64,000 nt of DNA, taken from the NCBI GenBank assembly GCA_028023455.1, contig JAQFVV010012395.1:4398001-4462000 (forward strand), read 5' to 3'. The notes beneath the pieces were generated by a model. The model had not been told where the DNA came from and did not search any database. It was given only the letters and a program-made list of their open reading frames with translations. Below, one piece after another: positions 35,801-47,700 of this stretch. A program made the position numbers and the translations under genes. The first letter of the stretch is position 1. Every line of letters starts with the position of its first letter. Source of the DNA: Epiperipatus broadwayi. Lineage: Eukaryota > Onychophora > Udeonychophora > Euonychophora > Peripatidae.

Positions 35801-36983
35801 TCAATTAGTTATTTAGTTAAATGCATTTACACAATTTAATTAACAAGTAATAATGCATTTATGCAATCTAACTAGTAAGTAATGATATAGATTCTATTGT
35901 TATAAAGACTTATTTCATTGAATAGGATATATGAAGTGAACAAATTAACAAACTTTCTATAAAAGTACTTTATGATATAACTTAAGCATTGTTTTTGTAG
36001 GAGAGACAGATTTCATTTATATTATAAAAATTATCTTAGGTAAAGAGATACAATATTAATTATCTTCATTGAGGTTGTAAGATGGAGAATAGATTAAAAT
36101 AGAAAGCTACAATTAGGCAACGTGTTGAAGTCTTTATGTAAAGAAAAGCTGTTGAAGAAATTAAAAGACAGAAGTGCAAAATGTCAAATAAACAAAAACA
36201 ACGTGTGTGACATATTTTGATTTTCTTAATTTTAAATACTTTTTATTATTATATCAAATCAGGATTTGAAATCTTATTTGGAATACAGTTGTTTCCTGTA
36301 AATAATTTATAAATTTTTCTTGGTTGGATTTTTGTGTGCTAATATGCATTTTTTTTTGTTCTAATTGATTTGAAAATGATGGTGGTTATTCCTATACTGG
36401 TTACATCATTTCATTAAAAGTTTATTTTTTAAGCAAGAATAATATTTGAAAGCTTAGAAAAAAGAATTATTGTCAATAATGTAAAAACATTATTAATTTG
36501 ATGATAATGAATGAAAGACAACAAATGTTTGTGACTAGATAGCTGCATATTTATGTCAAAGAATTATTTAAAAATTATATTATCCCAAACATCAATGAAT
36601 TATAATTTTGTAGCACTATGTTCTTTTGGGTGGTTTTTTTTTTTGACTTTCATTACTCACTTATTCATCTATATTAAAAAAATAATATTGCTGTTCTTAA
36701 TGACAATGGAAAATCCCAATTTACTGAATATATGAGTCTTAAAACTTTTATTTTTATCAAAGTAAATAGTGTAATTTCAGCTTGATAATTTAGAGTTTAT
36801 TTTTCTAACAATGCTTACGACAAAAGTAAAAACATTAGTAATAATATCGTCATGGTCAGAAAGTTTAACTTTTAGATCACAACAAATAATTTATTGTTGT
36901 TCTTGCCTGAAAAAAAGACATTACTTAAGTCAGTATACTTAATGTGTGTGTGTGTGTATATATATAAGTATACTGACATATTT
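32847..36983. other. Probable intron, gene-free
   Basis: No coding exon recognisable on either strand. A short family A relic lies at about 34440-34530 ('aatcaatggatactagatagga'-like block followed by 'attgattact'). Otherwise AT-rich. Confidence 0.45.
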
Positions 36984-37400
36984 GTAATTATATGTTGGAC
37001 TATTTCCAACATTCAACTATTAGTAATAGCACACAGATTAGTACATAACACTATGTTTAACTCGTATTATTCTCTTTTCTTCAAATGTGCTAGCCTAACT
37101 GATGACAGTGCAAGTATAGGAACATATACATTCTTGAATATTGGTTTAAGGTAAATCTCTAATTAAATAAGCTATTCTCACATGAGTATTGTCTTTGATA
37201 AAATAATTTAATAAGCTAGAACATTACTTTAAATTTAGTATCTGTTTTTATTCCCCTGCTAATACTGTCAATAGTCATCCAACAACATCTGAAGAAGAAA
37301 GAATAGTGTTATGTACTGACTTGTATTCTATTACTTCAAATTTTTTTAAAACATTTAACAGTTAAGATTAGATGATGGAAATATTACAATATATAATTAC
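36984..37400. repeat. Foldback made of two inverted SINE-like tails
   Basis: Left half (- strand sense) and right half (+ sense) both match the tail of the Penelope/tRNA-like repeat at 56.6 and 51.5 kb: 'actgtca', 'catctgaagaaga', 'gtgttatgtact' and 'attaca' blocks in order. Outer ends 'gtaattatat' pair with 'atataattac'. The tRNA-like head is missing in both halves. The hammerhead-like part is degraded. Confidence 0.65.
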
Positions 37401-37864
37401 AACTAAAATACCATCATTGCAAACTTTCAGACAAATATTTATAAGCTTATATGCCTATATATGCACATAAACCCACTTGTTATTTGCTGATCATTACATA
37501 TCAGATCTTTTTGCCTTTAAAAACAATACAATCCTACTAAATAAATAGATGACTTTTTTTTCATATAATAGTGATAATATTTTGAACAATTGGGAGAGAG
37601 AATTTTATTTCTAATTATGTAAGTTTTTAGAGGATTGCTTTTAATGATGTAATTATTCTCTTAGCTCATTTAATTTAGATGGAGACCTCTAATTCAATAA
37701 CATTGAAACTGCTCTTTGTAATCTTTAAAATAATAAAAACTGCAGATCATTGTGGTATACCTGGAAAAATTTTAATATATAATTTATAATATGTTAATCT
37801 CTTAAGAAAAAGTAGATTGTTGTAAAATTAGGACACCCGATCTTAAGAATTCTATTATTCAGTT

Positions 37865-38345
37865 TATAAAAATTAAGAGGATAGAAAAGACTTGCAATAA
37901 TTATTATGTAATATCATTGATATCAATTGCAGCAAAAATACTATTAAAGATTTAATTGAATAATAGATTGTAGATGAATGGTTACCCGAAACTCATTATG
38001 GTTTTAGAGAATCAAGAAACATTTTAGGCAAATGCAAAAAAAAACAATAATCATATGTTCTGAAATACTGTATAGCAAAATAAAATAGAAACGTCATTAA
38101 TTTATTTTATTAGTTATTAATAGACTCTAAAGTTTTATTGATCTATGATATAGTTAGCAATATCTTAACAGCTGGCAGTAGTCCTATTAATAAACTATCA
38201 TTTAATGCCATTGGACAGTTTGAATGTGATGTGAAAAGGTAGGTGCTGTATTACATTTTATCAATGCTAAACATTGATGTAAAATATGATAGTGATATAT
38301 GATAACTGATACCCATGAATAAAATGACATTTTACAAAACAAAAA
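37865..38345 (+). pseudogene. Decayed LINE reverse-transcriptase relic
   Basis: In shifting frames: 'CNNYYVISLISIAAKILLK' (compare NYRGISLLS...KI), 'LPETHYGFRESRNI' (compare LPExQxGFRxxRxT), and 'MLNIDVKYDSDI' at the far end. These three blocks occur in the order expected for the fingers and palm of a jockey/CR1-type reverse transcriptase. Motif A and the catalytic loop are not readable. Numerous stops. Confidence 0.6.
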
Positions 38346-38455
38346 AAAATTAGCATAATTTTGGTAATAAAATAGTTTACTTCCTGTTATATATAAATAA
38401 ACACAAAAACTTATAAGTAAAGTTTAAAAGAGAAGTTATAAATAAATATAATAAT

Positions 38456-38498
38456 AAGCTGAACATTTTCGAGGATCCATGCCTCATAATCATAGCTT
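38456..38498 (-). ncRNA. Hammerhead-like motif, left arm of the 38.4 kb foldback
   Basis: Inverted copy of 38782-38824 with one change in stem III (AAUGUU, giving a U-G pair). All stems remain formable. Confidence 0.5.
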
Positions 38499-38570
38499 TC
38501 TTAAAAATATATAATAAAATTTATACAACAATACATCAGAAGAAAAACAATACATCTGTAGTTTTTGGAG

Positions 38571-38742
38571 CATGCCATGAAATCTGGACCCAATTTTACT
38601 CCTGCCAATCCTGTAATTATATGCACAGAATCAAATGATCATAAGAGAAAAATAAAAGAAGCATTCTACATTAATGGAACATATTAATGCTATAAATAGA
38701 AAAGACTCTTACTTTGATATATCGAAGAAATGGTCCACATAA
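38571..38742 (+). pseudogene. Penelope-like GIY-YIG endonuclease C-terminal fragment (lineage 1)
   Basis: In two frames: 'NPVIICTESNDHKRKIKEAF' is the KRK-x-KEA-x-YI block, and 'INAINRKDSYFDISKKW' precedes a stop. Both align with the end of the 18679-18993 frame ('IICTEKNDAKRKVKEAL', 'INAINRREACFALSKQW'). One frameshift lies between the two parts. The hammerhead-like motif begins 40 bp after the stop, as at 18.99 kb. Confidence 0.8.
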
Positions 38743-38781
38743 CACGTGTTAATTTAAATATCTTTGTATATATTTTTAAGA

Positions 38782-38824
38782 AAGCTATGATTATGAGGCA
38801 TGGATCCTCGAAAACGTTCAGCTT
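38782..38824 (+). ncRNA. Hammerhead-like motif with A3-U8 core
   Basis: Stem I AAGCU (38782-38786) with AGCUU (38820-38824), five perfect pairs. Core AUGAUUA (38787-38793): compared with CUGANGA only positions 3 and 8 differ, giving A-U in place of C-G. One U, then stem II GAGG/CCUC with loop CAUGGAU, GAA (38810-38812), palindromic stem III AACGUU and cleavage nucleotide C38819. Every helix is intact. The palindromic stem III has no loop as a monomer, so it would act only as a dimer. Confidence 0.55.
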
Positions 38825-39665
38825 ATTATTATATTTATTTATAACTTCTCTTTTAAATTTTACTTATAAGTTTTCGTCTTTATTCATAATTTTGGTAGTA
38901 AAAGAATAGAAGTAATTGTTATGGATCATAGAGAAGGAAGAAATGAATTTTTTTGATTAATGGAATTCTTCAAAATTGGTTTTGTCAGGCTTCTCAATGG
39001 TGTATTTATTATTGTGATGAAAGAGTTCATGTATGGAATTTTTTTCTTTCTGTCCCGATATCCTAAATAAGAACTGATGATAGAATTCTTCGTTTTATTA
39101 TAAACAGCTGCAGCTTTTCCATTTTAAACATTAATTTCTTATCCATCAAGCTTTTAAAATAAAATAAAAAATTTTTGATCATAAAATTTTTTATCTACAT
39201 AGTTTTTTATTGCAGTTAAGAAAGCTGAAAAACTTGAGATGGGCAGAAAACTTAACACATTTAATGATGTAAAAGGCTCATTAAAATTTTTGAAATAAAG
39301 ATGTAATTGGCAATGTCAAACTATCATAGATAATAATTAAATTTGTTTATAGATTCCTTGCTAAGTTATCTTAGACAATCTTCAGTCAGAATATTTAAAT
39401 AACTATTCCAATCACTGGATGCGTCTTTCTTAGTTTTTTTTTAGTCGCAATATCATTTGTATATGGATTGATTTGGGTAAATTGTAATTATAATTGAGAT
39501 CATGCTGTCAAAGAAACTTAAAAAATAGTTCAAGACCCTAATAGATTTAACTTTTGATTTTCAGTTTTTATTTTTATAATATATAAAATAAATTAATAAC
39601 CAACCATGATATAATTGTAGTGAAAATGTTGATGATGTTGATGTGATGCATAATGACTTCTTATA

Positions 39666-39737
39666 CGGAATCAGGAATCTCTCAAACACTATGCCCAGAA
39701 GCGGAAGCAGGAATCTCTCAAACACTATGCCCAGAAA
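39666..39737 (+). repeat. 36-bp tandem duplication
   Basis: Two copies starting 'cggaatcagg' (39666) and 'cggaagcagg' (39702), one or two differences. Confidence 0.9.
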
Positions 39738-39777
39738 AAACTGTTAGCCACTTTACCTTCCCTTTCCATTCCCTGCC

Positions 39778-40669
39778 CTAAGTTTTCCCGTATCCTGCTC
39801 CATCCCATTGCCACAATATAATCTTTGTCAACTCCAGAGCCTTTACATCTAAATTCCTCTTATCTTTTCCTAAACTCAGCATAAAAACCAATAACCCACT
39901 TTCTGTATAATCACTTTGTTTATATTTATTCTTCCACAACATTATTTGTACCCTTTCTGTTTTCAGGCATTTACATTCAATTAACAGATGCCTAATGTTT
40001 TCTCTGCCTTCCTTACACAATTTTCAGACTAAATCACCCACATTTTCCATTTATGCGTATATTCCCTTGTTGCTAAAGATCCTATTCAAGATTTAAACAG
40101 TAAACTACTTTCTTTGATATTATCATAAATTAACTCACCCTCAATATTACTTTTGCTTCTATATATATTTAAACTCTTTTTACTCTCCATAATAGTTTTC
40201 ATCTCTCCAACTTCCTATTCTTTATTAATGCATCTATTCTTCTATCCTGTTCCTTATCACTATAACACTCAACAATTCTAACATAATCATCCCATCTTTT
40301 GTATAAGTATACTGACATAAATTCTTTATCGAAATCTTCTGCATTCCATACTACATTTCTCACCCACCTTGTTGCTTGCCTTTTACTCATAACCCAATTA
40401 AATACTATTTTGGCTATTTTCTTATTATCCATAAATTGCAATCTATCGAACATTTTCATTTTGCTTTTTGCATCTCTCATATAAACACTTGACCATCCCA
40501 TTCTCCTTGAATTTCCTCCTTTGCCGTGCACACTTTTGCATCTGATGCATGTTTTTCTACTTCTCTTTGTACTTTTTCTAAGTAATCTAGTATCCCTTTA
40601 CTAGCACTTAACACATCATTACCATAAGTTAACCCTGCTGCTGCCATTCCCTTCCATACAATTCTAGCA
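39778..40669 (-). pseudogene. C-terminal part of a non-LTR retrotransposon protein
   Basis: Three blocks on the - strand. 40477-40669: 'GLTYGNDVLS' and 'LDYLEKVQREVEKHA', the region after the catalytic loop of LINE reverse transcriptases. 40199-40531: 'MGWSSVYMRDAKSKMKM' and 'RQATRWVRNV'. 39778-40050: 'CKEGRENIRHLLIEC', the C...H-x4-C end of a CCHC zinc knuckle, then a basic tail and stop at 39778. Frame breaks separate the blocks. The upstream end is cut abruptly at 40669 by a family A foldback. It is a different family from the RTE element. Confidence 0.8.
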
Positions 40670-40763
40670 CTCTCTCTATGCAGTAGTGCCATCCAGTGCA
40701 AGGTATAGTAATCAATGGTTGCTGGAGGGTTTGTGCATTAAAATTCCTAAGTAATGCCTACTT

Positions 40764-40823
40764 ATTCAATATTCCTGGACTAGTTTCTAACTTATGGGTT
40801 TTCATCAGTGAGGAACCTTGGAT
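40764..40823 (-). ncRNA. Hammerhead-like motif, family A; all core bases intact
   Basis: Core CUGAUGA (40802-40808), GAAAC and palindromic ACUAGU (40779-40784), cleavage triplet GUC ending at 40778. Stem II is AAC/GUU, where other copies have GGC/GCC: two compensated base pairs. Stem I pairs UUCCU with AGGAA and AUCCAA with UUGAAU (one mismatch). It is the best-preserved family A core in the window. Confidence 0.6.
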
Positions 40824-40871
40824 CTAAGAGCATTGCACCTAGATCTTTGGATTTATGTGTAGTGCTCTTAG

Positions 40872-40927
40872 ATCCAAGGTTCCTCACTGATAAAGGCCAC
40901 AAGCTAGAAACTAATCTAGGGATATGG
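40872..40927 (+). ncRNA. Hammerhead-like motif, family A, partner half
   Basis: Core CUGAUAA (position 8 changed), stem II GGC/GCU, GAAACUAAUC. The outer stem I is truncated by a small deletion. Inactive on inspection. Confidence 0.45.
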
Positions 40928-42933
40928 CACTAGATAGGAATTCTGATGCACAGATCTTCTAACATCTATTAATTACTATGGCTTGCACTAAGTAGTACTA
41001 CTGAAGGTAGAGAATTATAACTGTTTTACAGCTTGTCTAAGCATACAAAATAGTGATCATGTGATGTACTAAAATCATGTAATATATTACCAAATATATG
41101 TAATTTTTGTTAAAGGTAATTGCTGCATAGAGACAGTCTTTAATAGATAGTAAAGTTGTTTTGGTGCTTTGTAGTTAACCCATTAATGCCAGCCTTATTC
41201 ATTTTAGGATGCCTTAAAAAATAAGCACACTGGCGCACATAGTTTTTTTGAACTATTTTTTTAAATAAACAAACTTATGAATCAGTTGCATTTGTTTGAA
41301 TTAAATATCATCATTAGTACTTTTATATTGGTTATTGTTGAATGGCTTTTGTGCTCATGCAAGTGCATTTCTAAAAAAATATTATATTTCCAAATTCTGA
41401 AAAATCTAAAAAAAAATTTTTTTAATGGTAATTGACAGCTGATACTTCTTTCTAACTGTAAGTATTTATTTGATTTCATTATTTTTACAAATTAGCGGAA
41501 TTTCATTGTCATTAAATATTACCATCCTCAAATGAGGATGTTAGATGTTACCATTATAAATTTTTCTTTTAATATAAAAGTGTTAACAATCATTTATTAT
41601 GGACGTAAAAACATTTTATAGAATAAAAAAAATTCCATAATTGGAACAAGCTTTAGATGACCTTGATGGTGAAGAATATGAAGTTGAAAGTGTGGAGTTA
41701 TGTGTAATTCCTCCAAATTTAGATGTACTTAGGAACTGTGAAGAATTTGATGATGTTATTATTAATCCAAATTTCATTTCAAATGAAATTCCTGGTATAA
41801 TTGAAATTACTGTTATTACTTCTAATGTTGATGTAAATGAAGGGAGACTTAAAGATCAACAACAAAGGAATATACAGAATTTGAGAGACCACAAGAGGTG
41901 AATTTGTTGCTAAACTAAACAATGTAAAAGATGATTTAAAAGATTTATTGCCCCGAAACATTTTTGAAAAATTTCTTTATGATTATATTATTACTCTTGT
42001 CAAAAAAATAATCGTAATTTTACTATATAGCCCAAGGAAATAAGAACCTGATGGATACCATCAGTTACCACAGGAAGATTATATTAGTCACTTGATCAAG
42101 ATTTGGGAGTATCTTGTGTTTTCAATGCTATGTCAAGAGACAGATACCTTGAAATAAAAAGATTTTATAAAATTGAAAACTCTCTTTATCAGATGTATAA
42201 AATAAGACCACTGATAGACAAGCTCATAAAAATTTTTTATTATTGGGGTTGTTTTCATAAAGATATGTCTATAAATGAATGAATCAATGGTAAAATATTT
42301 TGGCCATAATTCAGCCAAACAAAAAAGAGGAAAACCGGATAGATTTTGATATAAGAACTGGATGATCAGTAATTTTTCTGATTATTGCTAGGATTTTGAT
42401 GTATACTGTGGAAAAAAGCAGTGCAAAACAGAATCTGCTAAAGGTATACTACTGGGTACCAGGGTAGTTATCGACGTTTTGAAAAATTTACCAGAACCAT
42501 CAAAACATACAACTATTTTACAATCTACTTCATGATGATTTATCTAGAAAAAGAAAAATATAAGTACAACTGGAACTGTAAGAGATAACAAATTACAAAA
42601 GTGTTCCATAATAGATTCTAAAGTAATGAAAAATTGAATGAGGTGCATACGACTATAGATTCGATGAGAATAATAAAATATTATGTGTAAAATGGAAGAA
42701 CCATAATGTTTTTTCATCCTAACAAATTATGATTTAGTTGAACCATTACAACAAATCAAACATTGGTCTAAAAATACAAAATCAAAAATAAATATACCAC
42801 AACCAAAATTATTTTCTTTATACAATACAAATATGGGGCATGTAGAGATACACATGAGCAATATATTTTTTATGCAGGATTTCAATTAGAGGAAAAAAAT
42901 GGTGCTGGGTTTTGTTTACTTATTTTCTGGACA

Positions 42934-43140
42934 ATGACAATGACTAATGCTTGGAAGGTGTATCAGATTGCTTCAGAAACTAAACTAAATCAATTAGAAT
43001 TTTGCTGTAGCATAGTATACAACTATTTGAAGGATATTGCTATTTTAATAACACATAAAAAAAGGAAAGCCAGTTCACGTATTGAAATTACTGAAAACTA
43101 TCATATTCCCAAAAAACTGAATAAGCAGTTAAAATGTTGA
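42934..43140 (+). pseudogene. piggyBac transposase C-terminal frame
   Basis: Open piece within the transposon: 'MTNAWKVYQI' and 'HIPKKLNKQLKCW'. It corresponds to the region between the last catalytic Asp and the Cys-rich C-terminus; the Cys-rich tail continues in another frame to about 43215. Confidence 0.65.
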
Positions 43141-43161
43141 ATGTGGCACAAAAAAACCAGG

Positions 43162-43329
43162 TGGTTTTGCAAAAAGTGTAAAAAGACAAGAGGACATCCG
43201 TTGAAAAATCTATAATGAAATATATATATTTTTTAGCATTTTAAATGGTTTTGCAAAAAGTGTAAAAAGACAAGAGGACATCCGTTGAAAAATCTATAAT
43301 GAAATATATATATTTTTTAGCATTTTCTT
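43162..43329 (+). repeat. 84-bp tandem duplication at the end of the piggyBac frame
   Basis: Copies begin 'tggttttgcaaaaagtg' at 43162 and 43246 and are nearly identical. It duplicates the Cys-rich C-terminal coding part. Confidence 0.9.
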
Positions 43330-43399
43330 AAAATGTATATTATTTTTTTCAACTCTACACATAAAATGATGATTTATATTCATTGGGTTTTTCTTAGAT

Positions 43400-44270
43400 C
43401 GCAAACAAGATATTTTGGTTTCAGAATCTTTGGGTGTTGAAACTTTACGAGATTAGACAATACTGAACAATATGCCATAGGTTGAATATAAGATAACAAT
43501 TTCTCCACCTGAATAGAGGCTAATTAGTCTTAATCTAAGTTATGGAAGTTTATTAGATTGATAATAATTTGATTGATTAAATTATCTCTTACATAATTGA
43601 TTTTGATAAAGTAAAGAACACTACTTTGACCAAATTATATATATTGCTCAAAGATAAGAAGTGGAGGGGGGGGGATAGAAAGCAAATCTTGAAATATATT
43701 AAAACATTTCAATCTATTAAAAAAAAAAATTAAATCCTTTTCAAATAATGCACAAGTTTGAATTTATTAAAAAAATTGAATTATGTAATTCATTTTTTAT
43801 TTTATTGTCTTTCTAAGAAATTGAAAAGATTTTCTTTAAAGAAACAATTGAGTAAGTTTCATGAGATTAACCAATAACTAAATGAATATCTTTTTACTTC
43901 TAATTTTTATTGTTGGCAAAAATATTTATGATCCAGTAGTAGATGAATGAAATGAATGTATACAATGTTCTTTATATATTTATCTCCTTCCTCTAATTTT
44001 TTTTTTACTTGTCAACCTTGATTTAATGAAAATCTTATGAAATCCCATTTTGAAATCCAATCATCTTTTTTGAAACTGGAAAAAAAAATATATTCATTGA
44101 TGTTTTAATCCAAATTTTACATTTTTTTAAACATGCTAACATTATTTTTAAAAAAAACAATACTTTGATATTATAGGAAGAATATATTTTGATTTGATAT
44201 ATATAATAAATTATCACTTTTTTGTTGTATTCTATTGTCTGCTTATTTTAAACACCCTTTATATATGTTT
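43400..44270. other. Gene-free AT-rich stretch
   Basis: A G-run at about 43667-43675. No gene seen. Confidence 0.5.
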
Positions 44271-44274
44271 ATTA

Positions 44275-44756
44275 TAACATCAACAAATTAAAAAAATAAA
44301 AAATCCTTCTTTTTCTTTTCAAAAACTTTATTTTTTTATATTAATACTGAATATATATAATACAATCTCCAACCTTTCAACTGTTTTATAAGTCATTTTC
44401 AAGGATCTGCAAACAACAACAAGAAATACATATTTATAAATAAAACCTCAGTCACATAAAACTTTCATCTTATATTAACATAAACAGTAACAAGTATATT
44501 AATTATACATAGTAATAAACATATTAATTATACATAATATAATTATGTTATTATAAGATGAAAGTTTTATGTAATTAAGGTTTTACTTATAAATATGTAT
44601 TTCTTGTTGTTTGCAGATCCTTGAAAATGACTGTAAGAATATAAAACAGTTGAAACGTTGAAGATTGTATTATATATATATATGTTCAGTATTAATATAA
44701 AAAAATAAAGTATTTGAAAAGAAAAAGGATTCTTTTAAAAAATTTGTTGATGTTAT
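44275..44756. repeat. Foldback with arms of about 205 bp
   Basis: Arms about 44275-44480 and 44545-44756 are inverted copies, starting 'aacatcaacaaatt' and ending 'aatttgttgatgtt'. Each arm contains the motif described at 44614. The spacer is a short AT-rich repeat. No coding sequence. Confidence 0.9.
44614..44667 (+). ncRNA. Hammerhead-like motif with U3-A8 core
   Basis: Core UUGAAAA (44621-44627), stem II ACUGU/ACAGU (44630-44634 with 44646-44650) plus a G-U pair, GAA (44652-44654), palindromic stem III ACGU, triplet GUU ending at 44659. Stem I is weak: GAUC with GAUU and one C-G pair across two bulged A. The inverted copy in the left arm (about 44375-44425) has GAAAGGUU. Decayed but the same design as 19435. 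Confidence 0.4.
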
Positions 44757-47700
44757 TGGAGAACATATATTTTAAAGGAAAAAGTGATTGTATATTCGTT
44801 GTGTTATAATATATGATGTTTATTATAATGTAATCATTATAAAAAGATAATTATAAGGTCAATCATTCAAGAGATCATATATCGTTTGAGTCTGGGATTC
44901 AAACCAGAACTTTCTTGAATCGGTCAATCTTATATCTATGTTAAAACCATTATAAAAATCTTTTACTTATATATTTTTTGTTATAACATTGGAAGCATTT
45001 GGATTATTCAAAAATAAATCATTACAAACAAAAAGAAAGTTTTTATATTTAACTTAATCATGGAATAAGTTTATATTTTTATCATTACATATTTAATAGT
45101 CATGATTTATTTATTGGCTTATTAAAAGTTATTAAAATTTTTATATTTAATATGTTCTTAGAAAATGAGAATTATGTGAAACAATAAATATTTGTAATAG
45201 CATGATACTCTATTTTGAAATGCGTTAAAAGACAGCCTCACTTCTGTATTTGATTGTTATTTAAGATGTGTTGCAAAATGACTTCTTAGACTATTGTTTT
45301 TCATCTTTTATTTCATTACACAGAGGTGACAAATCAGATAATTTTTTACAGCTCTGGCAAATAAATTGAGCATTATACAAATGTAATGTATATTTTATAT
45401 AAATTTGTTTTATACAGCATGCCATCCATTTTAAATTATTATTTATATAATAACAAATAAATAAATAAATATGCAAATTAGTAAGATTTTTGTTATTATT
45501 CCTATTCAATAATTATATCAGTGTTTGCATATTTGTTAAAGCTAAACAAAGAAATGGATCTATGACTAAGCGATTTTTTTAGCTTTGATTTAATAATCAA
45601 TATTGCTGCAAGTGTTATCTTATAAAGACTGTCTGGTTTATCAATATGGATTTGCAAACATTGATGTTTTCCCATTTCCACAAAATAAGGTGATAAAATA
45701 CCATATTACCTTATTTTGTCATTGAAATGGAGATTTGATTTTGTACATAGCTACTGATCAATACATTTCAAAAGACACATCTGTTAAAAGAGGTTTTATT
45801 AAAGCTTCTTCAATGGTAAAAGATTTTATTCAGCAATGTGGAATACATTTGGATATAAAGATTTTTAATAAAAAAAAAAAATTCTATAATTGAAACGCAT
45901 GCTTTTTAATTCAAAATATTTCATAATTATTTTTTTTCAAATTCATGTTTTATTTGTAATTGTTGTAAATGTTTTGATGATTTTAAAGCATCATAAAAGA
46001 AATTTGTATTCTAATATGGCCTATGAACTCCCTATCTTACATGATTTGTATTTCTTCTGCAGTCTGATAAGAATTGTACCCATTATACTTTAAAAAATTA
46101 ATTAATATCTTGTTGCTTTTTATAATTCTCTTTTAAGAGTTGCAGATATAATAAAGAAAATTTTGTTGAAATTGAAAAGGATTGATTTATTAATATATAC
46201 ATATATGCATGTTAATTCCTTTGAATGAAGGTAGGTGGAATTAATTAGAAAATAAGATACTATGACCATGTGATTATTGTCTTTGATAAGTTTGCCATTT
46301 CCTAGCTGCTCATTATTTAGAATTAATTTTAATATAGTTTTCGTTTGTAATATACTATATACATATATAATATTTTATTGGTATAAAAACTTCATTGAAC
46401 ATTAAAAAATTAAAGTGATGAAATTGTTTTTAAGCTGGCAAGCAATGGCCTCAATGATAGTCATATGTTATCAATTGATTATTGCATCCTCTTGCTTAGT
46501 TAGAGAAGTTGACATGTACAATGTATATATAATAGGGTGTATCTAGTTTTCTCAAACCCTATGGCCAAGCTATGATCCTTGATCATTGTTGGGATATTTT
46601 GGCTTTGCTGAACACCCATTTTTCACAATTTACTATCTCAATTTTAGTATTACATCAAAAACTTAAATGATATGTACAGTATATATATTAGTTTTAAATA
46701 TTACTTCTTTTTTTTTATTTCATTCTTATTTGTCCTATTTCTCAGCCATGTTTGTTACTGCTCTCAGCCATCAGTATTGTCTCCTATTTAAAATGGTTTC
46801 AGGCTATCCCATATAATTACTTAAAAATTTTTTGTAATAGGAATTTTACAGTAACAAAGAAATAATAAACTACTGTTGTCTAACCCTCAGGAATCTAATT
46901 TGCAGGAATCGGAAATTACCATCTCTTCAGTAGTTTTGATAGCAGGTGTTAAGAAGGTCTTAGCAGGTGTACCTGCCAAGCTTCTACTGCTTAATTGAAA
47001 ACTTCTTCCTTTAAATATGTAAAGTTTTATACACAATATTTTAAGACTAAGCAATAATAGTATTTTAATTAGATTCAATTTTTTTTTTTTTTTTTAAAAA
47101 AGTCTTCAGAAAATGTTAAAACTCATTTGTAAAATAAGTTTTACTTTAATTTTAAAAATAAATTATAACAACAACAATCAAAAAAAACTTCTTCAGTGAT
47201 TAGTATTTAATTATATATATATATTGATTATATATATGTAAAGATTATGAATTGAAGAATTGCTCAACTATAAAAATGGGTAAATTAGCTTAATTTAATT
47301 TTTTAATTTGATCCATATTATTTTTTAGTTTTATAGTATTATAGATTACACATGCTCCCACACACACTATACAAACAAATATCTACTTGTGTATATTGTA
47401 TATGTTGTGTTCAAAAATAATGCAGATGAATTAACAATTAGCAAACAATTTTTTTATTTCCAACAATAATATACCCATATGCAAACAATTTAGATTCACT
47501 AACTTGTTTCAACCTTCCTTTTTTTAATTCAATTCTTAATAATAAACAGTTAGTAAGTAAATAATTATATTTAGATATAGCCAATATTTGGAATAAATAG
47601 TTGGTCTTTCCACTCACATGATAATGGATTATTTTCCATGTTATTCATGGTCAGGTTTATGATCACATATCATTGTGTTGATGTTTAATTGGAATTATCA

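Larger units (their letters stand above)
38403..38878. repeat. Foldback with 111-bp arms enclosing a Penelope endonuclease fragment
   Basis: Arms 38403-38513 and 38768-38878 are near-perfect inverted copies. Each arm includes a hammerhead-like motif. The interior holds the end of a GIY-YIG endonuclease frame (38571-38742). This is what one expects when a Penelope 3' terminal region is joined to an inverted terminal copy. Confidence 0.85.
40669..41070. mobile_element. Foldback copy of repeat family A inserted in a LINE
   Basis: Left half is family A in - orientation, right half in + orientation, joined near 40850. It interrupts the LINE frame exactly at its left end ('ctctctctatgcagtag' starts family A). 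Each half has a hammerhead-like motif. Outer tail 'gtgatcatgtgatg' is on the right side only. Confidence 0.8.
41175..43393 (+). mobile_element. Inactive piggyBac-type DNA transposon
   Basis: The left end TTAACCC (41175) is the usual piggyBac TTAA target followed by CCC. A weak mirror, 'attcattgggttt', lies near 43380, so the length is about 2.2 kb. In shifting frames: an acidic N-terminus (41641-41850), 'DGYHQLPQED', 'NAMSRDRYLEIKRF', 'YKIRPLIDKL', then 'KTTILQSTS'-like sequence near 42510, 'TGTVRDNKLQKCSI', 'CVKWKNHNV' and a C-terminal Cys-rich 'TRWFCKKCKKTRGH'. These are the ordered blocks of piggyBac transposases (DDE-type nucleases). Many stops; not functional. The first frame has no ATG. 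Confidence 0.8.

Noticed and set aside
41641-41901. A complete small gene for an acidic 86-residue protein
   Set aside because: The frame starts with TTG, lies inside the piggyBac element and matches the acidic transposase N-terminus; it is part of that relic.
45640-45860. Possible short coding piece ('IATDQYISKDTSVKRGF')
   Set aside because: A stop interrupts it, no family could be assigned, and the following frame is low-complexity. Not supportable.
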